In this document: positions 61,942 to 64,000 of the stretch, one piece after another
Layout: every line of letters starts with the position of its first letter
Position numbering within the stretch: position 1 is the first letter of the stretch
Origin: Rhodopseudomonas palustris
GTDB lineage: Bacteria > Pseudomonadota > Alphaproteobacteria > Rhizobiales > Xanthobacteraceae
NCBI RefSeq assembly: GCF_003031265.1
Contig: NZ_CP019966.1
Location: forward strand, 2,728,001-2,792,000
Reading direction: 5' to 3'
DNA: 64,000 nucleotides
The notes under the pieces: generated by a model
Told to the model about the DNA's origin: nothing
Databases searched by the model: none
What the model saw: only the letters and a program-made list of their open reading frames with translations
Translations under genes and position numbers: made by a program

Positions 61942-63068
61942 GCCAGGGCAAGGTTACTGTTGGTCGGGACGATTTGCAGCCTGTGCTGCGGCAGGTTGCC
62001 GCCGGAGCGGCGCAGACCGGGAAGGGGTTTGCTTCGATCTTAACTAACGTCTTGATCACCTTTGAATCCGAGACCTTGCGCCTGATGGCGACAGACATCG
62101 ACAGCGCGATTGACGGAGTCGTTCCGGCTGCGGGCCATGCGAACGGGGGCATCACCGTTACAGCTGCGCTGTTTGATCAGCTGGTCTCCGACTTCCCCGC
62201 CGGCAGCGACATCACAATCGAATGGGATGACGATGCGCGCATTGTTGTGCGGTGTGGTCGGTCGCGCTTTACGCTTCATGCGCTGCCAGCAGCAGACTTC
62301 CCATCAGACGCAGTCAAGGTCGATGGCGGCGTGACCTTCTCGATGTCGGCGGCGCTGCTGCGGCGGACATTGGGGATGGTGTCATTTGCCATGCTCACCG
62401 GAAAGGAACGGATGTACTTGCGTGGCGCGTTGTTCGAGCGTCGCGATGGTGTGCTGAGGCTTGTGGCGTGCGATGGCGCCAGGCTTGCCATGGTGACCAT
62501 GGGCAGCGTGCCGACTCCTGAGTTTGATGCGGTGTTGGTTCCGGTCGAGATGGTGAACAACATCGTCCGGATGATCGACGCGAAGACGGCGGCCGACGCG
62601 ATTCTACACATCACCGGCGCTGCGATTGCCGTCACGGTCGGAAGCATCACCAAGCGGTCGAAGTTGGTCGATGCGCGGTATCCTGACTACATCCGGACAA
62701 TCCCAGGCACCAATTCGCACGTTGCGCTGATTGAGGCGGCGGCGCTTCGTCAGAGCGTCGACCGCGTCAATCTCATCAATCGCGCGCAGTCGAACGGGCG
62801 CGGGATCAAGCTCTCGTTTGAAGGTGGTGAGATGAAACTGTCCGCCGTCAACGCTGACGTTGGCGATGGTGAGGATCGGCTTGATGTTGAGCAGTGCGAC
62901 CCATTCAGTCTGGATATCGGGTTCAACGGCGAATTCCTCAAAGACATGCTCGGAGCAATCGACGCGGATGTGCTTCGGATCAAGATGGCTGGGCCGATGG
63001 ACCCCGCGGTGTTCGAGATCGTTGGCAGAAACGACGCTCTGTTTCTGCTGATGCCTCTTCGTGTTTGA
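61938..63068 (+). CDS. dnaN: DNA polymerase III beta subunit (sliding clamp), element-encoded
   Basis: A 376-residue clamp with three repeated domains, as in DnaN: N-terminal RDDLQPVLRQVAAGA, the middle block with LRRTLGMVSFAMLTGKERMYLRGALFE and the C-terminal end FEIVGRNDALFLLMPLRV. The chain is full length. Host chromosomes carry dnaN near the origin with dnaA and recF, so a copy here in a phage-like operon beside ssb is a second clamp. Confidence 0.9.
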   Translation: MSQGKVTVGRDDLQPVLRQVAAGAAQTGKGFASILTNVLITFESETLRLMATDIDSAIDGVVPAAGHANGGITVTAALFDQLVSDFPAGSDITIEWDDDARIVVRCGRSRFTLHALPAADFPSDAVKVDGGVTFSMSAALLRRTLGMVSFAMLTGKERMYLRGALFERRDGVLRLVACDGARLAMVTMGSVPTPEFDAVLVPVEMVNNIVRMIDAKTAADAILHITGAAIAVTVGSITKRSKLVDARYPDYIRTIPGTNSHVALIEAAALRQSVDRVNLINRAQSNGRGIKLSFEGGEMKLSAVNADVGDGEDRLDVEQCDPFSLDIGFNGEFLKDMLGAIDADVLRIKMAGPMDPAVFEIVGRNDALFLLMPLRV

Positions 63069-63079
63069 GGAGGTGCGCC

Positions 63080-63331
63080 GTGGGTGAGACCTCCTATCCG
63101 TTCTTCCGAATCGCGCGCGCGTTTGGTGTGCCGTATGGCCTGGTGCTGGCCTATCGCGATGCAGTGATCAAGGCCGCCGCGATCAGATTTGTTTCGCTCG
63201 ACTACTGGGAGCGCCGGGCGTGGTCAGCCCTGAGTGGAACGTCAGCCGGCCTCGCCATCGTCTATGCGATCGAGCGTGAAAGCTGGCGGCGGGCTGGTGT
63301 GCTTTATCAGCCCGCAGGTGACCGCGCATGA
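63080..63331 (+). CDS. hypothetical element protein
   Basis: An 83-residue protein (VGETSYPFFRIARAFGVPYGLVLAYRDAV ...). Helical, with possible HTH-like part at residues 5-35. GTG start with GAGGAGG 6 bases upstream. It overlaps the methyltransferase-like gene by 4 bases. No family recognised. Confidence 0.66.
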   Translation: MGETSYPFFRIARAFGVPYGLVLAYRDAVIKAAAIRFVSLDYWERRAWSALSGTSAGLAIVYAIERESWRRAGVLYQPAGDRA

Positions 63332-64000
63332 ACGTGCTCGCGCAATACGCCGAGGCGCGGGAGGTGCTGGCGAAGCTGGCGGCGGGGCTGTCGCGGGCGG
63401 AGTCGTTCGACGAGTGGTCGGCGATGCGGCTCGATCTCGAGCATGTGAAGCTGCAGGCCAAGCTGATCAAGGATCGCGCGCTGCTGATCGAGGCGCAGGT
63501 GACGCAGGTGCGGGCCGAGCGGCGGCTCGGCGCGATGCTGGCGGAAGCGCGGGAGGCGGGAACGCTCGCGGTGCAGAGCCAGGGGCGACGGCCTGCGGCG
63601 GACGTAGCGGCGGAGGAATCCGAAGAGGCGCCGCCGCCGGCGACGCTGAAGGAGATCGGCATCGACAAGAAGCTGGCCGCCCGCGCCGCGGCCGCGGCGC
63701 AGCTCGCCGACGATGCGTTCGAAGAGCTGCTGCAGGCGACGCGGGAAAAATTCGCGTCCGGCAAGGCGATCATCGTCGATCCGATCAAGAGCGCGGAGAA
63801 GACCGCGGACATCCAGCGCCGGCGCGACAACCACGCGGCCCGCACCGTCTCCGGCGGCCGGGTCGAGGATCTGCATCAGCTCGTCCGCGAGGGCCGCAAG
63901 TTCGGCTTCATCGGCATGGACCCGCAATGGCAGTACGCGACCTGGTCGGATGCCGGCGCCGGGCGCAGCGCGGGGATGCACTACAAGACGGAGGATCTGG
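63328..64000 (+). CDS. MT-A70-family adenine methyltransferase-like protein, start of gene
   Basis: The frame is open to the right edge (224 residues visible). The first 185 residues are a helical, charged region (LEHVKLQAKLIKDRALLIEAQ, RRLGAMLAEARE, TLKEIGIDKKLAARAAAAAQ) of a type commonly fused to phage MT-A70 methyltransferases. KFGFIGMDPQWQYATWSDAG follows, where MT-A70 enzymes usually have DPPW: here the motif reads D198-P-Q-W, so the second proline is glutamine. The start of the SAM-binding part is therefore probable, but the enzyme may be altered. Confidence 0.7.
   Translation, partial: MNVLAQYAEAREVLAKLAAGLSRAESFDEWSAMRLDLEHVKLQAKLIKDRALLIEAQVTQVRAERRLGAMLAEAREAGTLAVQSQGRRPAADVAAEESEEAPPPATLKEIGIDKKLAARAAAAAQLADDAFEELLQATREKFASGKAIIVDPIKSAEKTADIQRRRDNHAARTVSGGRVEDLHQLVREGRKFGFIGMDPQWQYATWSDAGAGRSAGMHYKTEDL

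Overview
The window reads as a chromosomal segment of a GC-rich alphaproteobacterium of the Nitrobacteraceae/Bradyrhizobiaceae group. Rhodopseudomonas palustris or a close relative fits best, judging by gene content, protein style and the palindromic intergenic repeats; no rRNA or other marker in the window settles the species. About 52.6 kb is ordinary, densely coding chromosome. From about 52.9 kb to the right edge the content becomes that of an integrated phage-like element, and its far end lies outside the window.

Layout of the chromosomal part. 0-3.2 kb: tail of a SUF iron-sulfur assembly operon (sufD end, sufS, a SufT/DUF59 protein, a VOC protein, sufA). 3.3-6.9 kb: a LodA-like quinoprotein amine oxidase with a twin-arginine leader, its LodB-like flavoprotein partner and a secreted RidA-type imine deaminase, with a 14-bp palindrome in front. 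7-19 kb: regulators and signalling (TfoX-N protein, diguanylate cyclase, RhlE-type helicase, AraC regulator, chemoreceptor, secreted caspase-like protein, XRE regulator divergent from an SDR) and aqpZ. 19-29 kb: parE, a DedA protein, a Tat-exported metallo-beta-lactamase-fold hydrolase, a PaiB-like protein, argC, a methyltransferase and a B12-type radical SAM protein. 29.4-34.5 kb: a GntR regulator divergent from an ABC importer (ATPase, permease, binding protein) and an amidase, probably one uptake-and-hydrolysis unit. 34.5-52.1 kb: phaC, an alanine-type aminotransferase, hom, glpX, a GNAT protein, a HAD dehalogenase, recJ, a FUSC transporter, a lytic transglycosylase, a lipid kinase, the translation factor efp with its modification enzymes epmA and epmB, and a HdeD protein.

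The phage-like element begins near 52.9 kb. A leftward, translationally coupled run of ten small genes ends in a tyrosine recombinase (52951-54162). Two rightward host-like or moron genes follow, then a structured 230-bp convergent intergenic region with nested inverted repeats and a site close to the ParB-binding parS consensus. Next come a repressor-like gene (57801-58520) and a divergent Cro-like gene separated by 43 bp with palindromes, then a rightward early operon of small overlapping genes that includes ssb, a second sliding clamp and a truncated MT-A70-type methyltransferase. No capsid, tail or terminase gene is visible.

How genes work together: LodA-like/LodB-like/RidA suggests amine oxidation outside the cytoplasm with clearance of the imine product; efp/epmA/epmB give lysine 2,3-aminomutase, EF-P ligase and EF-P substrate side by side; GntR/ABC/amidase suggests regulated import and hydrolysis of an amide. 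No tRNA, rRNA, CRISPR array or insertion sequence was recognised. Several families of dispersed palindromic repeats sit between genes, and one has become part of a coding region.
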